Assembly (NCBI RefSeq): GCF_001675165.1
Contig: NZ_LROS01000001.1
Span: forward strand, 1-64,000
From: Clostridium ragsdalei P11
Lineage (GTDB): Bacteria; Bacillota; Clostridia; Clostridiales; Clostridiaceae
Reading direction: 5' to 3'
Length of the DNA: 64,000 nt
The notes under the pieces are model-generated. The model was not told the DNA's origin, did not search any database, and was given only the letters and a program-made list of their open reading frames with translations. Positions 62,344 to 64,000 of this stretch are shown in pieces (the stretch's first letter is position 1; every line of letters starts with the position of its first letter). The position numbers and the translations under genes are program-made.

Positions 62344-63171
62344 TTGATCAAAGTAGGTCTAATAGGTTTAGGTAAAACAGGAAAATATATTGCAGAAGGT
62401 GTTTTACAACAAAATAACATGAAAATAGTAGCTGCAATCTGCAGTCCTAACAGTGAAAAAAAGGGAATGAATTTAGGAGAGTTACTTAGCAATTCTAAAA
62501 CAGATGTAAAAATAACTACTTCTGATGAACTCCAAGCTACTATTTTTAAAACGAAACCGGACGTTGTGGTAGACTTCTCAAATCCTCAAGCTGCCATAAA
62601 AAATGCAATCATACTATCAAAAATGAAAGTAAATGTAGTAATAGGTACAACAGGTTTTTCCAAAGAACATATTGAGAAACTTAAAAACATACCCTATAAG
62701 TTTAAAAACGGCATAGTTTATGCCCCAAATATCACTTTAGGAGTAAACGTTCTAATGTTACTAAGCAATATTGCAGCTACTATATTAAATAATTATGACT
62801 TTCAAATCGTAGAAATGCACTATAAAAACAAAAAAGACTCCCCATCAGGAACTGCATTAAAATTATACGATGAAATAGAGCATGGTCTTCAAATATCTGG
62901 AGTGAAAAATAAACCTATTCCAATAAATTCTGTACGTGCCGGAGGTATAGTAGGAAAACATTCCGTTCTTATAATTGGTGAACATGACAAAATAGAAATA
63001 AGTCATGAATCTTTTTCAAAAAAAGCTTTTTCACTAGGAGCCCTTAATGCCGTAAACTACATTTATAAAAAATCCGGATACTACGAGATGAAAGATGTAT
63101 TAAATCTAAAAAAAATACTTCGTGAATACATTGACAGCCTAGACAATGAAGCAGTTAGTTCCCAAATTTAA
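62344..63171 (+). CDS. dapB: 4-hydroxy-tetrahydrodipicolinate reductase
   Basis: The 275-residue enzyme makes tetrahydrodipicolinate for lysine, diaminopimelate and spore dipicolinate. It has the nucleotide loop VGLIGLGKTGKYIAE, the VIGTTGFSKEHIE strand, the catalytic EMHYKNKKDSPSGTAL motif and GEHDKIEISHES. A TTG start at 62344 follows AAAGGAGG. It stands alone rather than in a dap cluster, so it may be a second copy under separate control by the promoter dyad upstream. Confidence 0.93.
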   Translation: MIKVGLIGLGKTGKYIAEGVLQQNNMKIVAAICSPNSEKKGMNLGELLSNSKTDVKITTSDELQATIFKTKPDVVVDFSNPQAAIKNAIILSKMKVNVVIGTTGFSKEHIEKLKNIPYKFKNGIVYAPNITLGVNVLMLLSNIAATILNNYDFQIVEMHYKNKKDSPSGTALKLYDEIEHGLQISGVKNKPIPINSVRAGGIVGKHSVLIIGEHDKIEISHESFSKKAFSLGALNAVNYIYKKSGYYEMKDVLNLKKILREYIDSLDNEAVSSQI

Positions 63172-63217
63172 AAATTAAACCATTTTACTGAGTCATATCT
63201 TTAATTCTAATTTATGA

Positions 63218-63236
63218 CCACCCTTAAAATGGGTGG
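63218..63236. terminator. Short hairpin between convergent genes
   Basis: CCACCC and GGGTGG pair around a 7-base AT loop, between dapB and the hydrolase; T-tracts are poor, so termination is uncertain. Confidence 0.4.
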
Positions 63237-63250
63237 CCCGTTAAAAATCT

Positions 63251-64000
63251 CTATTTAGAATATTTGCTAATCCAGCTTACTATATCATCTATAATATACT
63301 TTGGTATATTACCCTTTCCATACTCCTCAGGAGTCATCTTGCCTTCTCCTTCTATAAAAAAGTGATTTAACTTATCATAAGAATTATATTCTATATTTTG
63401 TTTATCTTTTAACATACTTTTCCACTTTTCTAAATTAGAAGCAGCCACTTGATAATCTCTTTTACCTTGAAGAATAAGCAGTGGATCTTTTATATCTACT
63501 GCATCCTGTACTTGAGTTGAATTCTTAACACTCAACCAATAATAGGGATATGCATGAAAAATCATAGTATTTTCAGATATATTTTCAGGAAAATCTTTAT
63601 TGTTTTTTACTAAGTCATATAAATTTTGTATATACTTTAGATTATCTTCATCCATATATCCTATTGAATTTAAATATTTACTTTGCTCTAAAAGTGTGTC
63701 TAAAAAATCTACCGGTCCTGCCATCATTATTCCACCAGCTGCACCGCTATTGCCGCAATCTTTTAATATGGTTGGCGTAAGCATTGCCCCCTGACTGTGT
63801 CCTAAAACAAAGACCTTGCTGGAATCAATTCCTTCAGTTTTCTTTAATAATTTCACTGCATCTACTGCATCATTTACTGTTTCCTTATTTAAATCAAGTT
63901 TTGTATCTATTGCAGTTAAGGATGGATATTCATTTGACCTCTTATTATAGCGAAGCACTGCAATTCCCTTTGAAGCAAGTCCTGCAGATATATCCTTAAA
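63251..64000 (-). CDS. Alpha/beta hydrolase, 5' part beyond the window
   Basis: The visible 249 codons give the C-terminal part of an alpha/beta-hydrolase-fold enzyme: FVLGHSQGAMLTPTILKD with the nucleophile elbow GHSQG, LLILQGKRDYQVAASNLEKW with the acid position and KLNHFFIEGEG with the catalytic His. The frame stays open to the right edge, so the N-terminus is missing. Full-length relatives in clostridia carry an N-terminal DUF3887 domain. The substrate is unknown, probably an ester or peptide. Confidence 0.85.
   Translation of the reverse strand, partial: FKDISAGLASKGIAVLRYNKRSNEYPSLTAIDTKLDLNKETVNDAVDAVKLLKKTEGIDSSKVFVLGHSQGAMLTPTILKDCGNSGAAGGIMMAGPVDFLDTLLEQSKYLNSIGYMDEDNLKYIQNLYDLVKNNKDFPENISENTMIFHAYPYYWLSVKNSTQVQDAVDIKDPLLILQGKRDYQVAASNLEKWKSMLKDKQNIEYNSYDKLNHFFIEGEGKMTPEEYGKGNIPKYIIDDIVSWISKYSK

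Noticed and set aside
1-64000. CRISPR arrays, tRNA or rRNA genes
   Set aside because: No regularly spaced short repeats with unique spacers, no cloverleaf with TTCGA-type arm and no rRNA-like sequence were seen. The repeats found are foldback or structured elements.

Overview
The window is AT-rich Gram-positive DNA, and its gene content points to a spore-forming, anaerobic Clostridium. It has a GerA/GerB/GerC germination operon, cell-wall-binding repeat (CWB2) surface protein, manganese catalase, xylose operon, iron alcohol dehydrogenase, NikABCDE-type importer and many TTG/GTG starts behind strong GGAGG ribosome sites. The protein set looks most like solventogenic or acetogenic clostridia of the C. 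ljungdahlii type; that assignment is inference.

Layout. 0-6 kb: end of a group IIC-like intron, a YyaL-type protein, a small helical protein, Mn catalase and a PAS-GGDEF-EAL enzyme. 6-13 kb: RND efflux pair with its TetR regulator and a CWB2 surface protein, with a chimeric gene remnant between the diguanylate enzyme and the pump. 13-17 kb: a 39-codon ORF under a consensus promoter, an EamA transporter and a cysteine-rich flavoprotein pair. 17-22 kb: an accessory patch with a GC-richer AraC gene, coiled-coil genes (one broken), a collapsed serine recombinase, MITE-like repeats, a soluble chemoreceptor and an XRE/membrane pair. 22-28 kb: alcohol dehydrogenase and the germination operon. 28-32 kb: an unusual five-gene operon built around a tandem ATP-grasp ligase and a small secreted Ser/Gly-rich protein. 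32-35 kb: SGNH hydrolase with an ABC-2 exporter.

35-41 kb: xylose locus xylA-xylB-transporter-ROK regulator, with xylB broken at a perfect 52-bp palindrome. 41-43 kb: queL-like and queT genes behind a preQ1-I riboswitch. 43-49 kb: nickel/peptide-type ABC importer (nikB frameshifted) and a methyltransferase. 49-53 kb: small membrane transporter, DUF3307 protein and two convergent SatD-family genes. 53-57 kb: nucleoside salvage operon cdd-deoC-deoB-pdp with a transporter remnant inside. 57-62 kb: MacAB-like efflux operon, a Yip1-family protein and a BusR-like GntR/RCK_C regulator whose Shine-Dalgarno and start codon are separated by a hairpin. 62-64 kb: dapB and a partial hydrolase.

Two themes stand out. 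First, at least three full copies and one partial copy of a covarying structured repeat resembling HEARO/omega RNA or IS200/IS605 ends, and three long foldback elements with different stems but the same apical loop TGAGGYACGAG. Second, debris of gene 3' ends and in-frame chimeras, showing repeated short-homology rearrangement.
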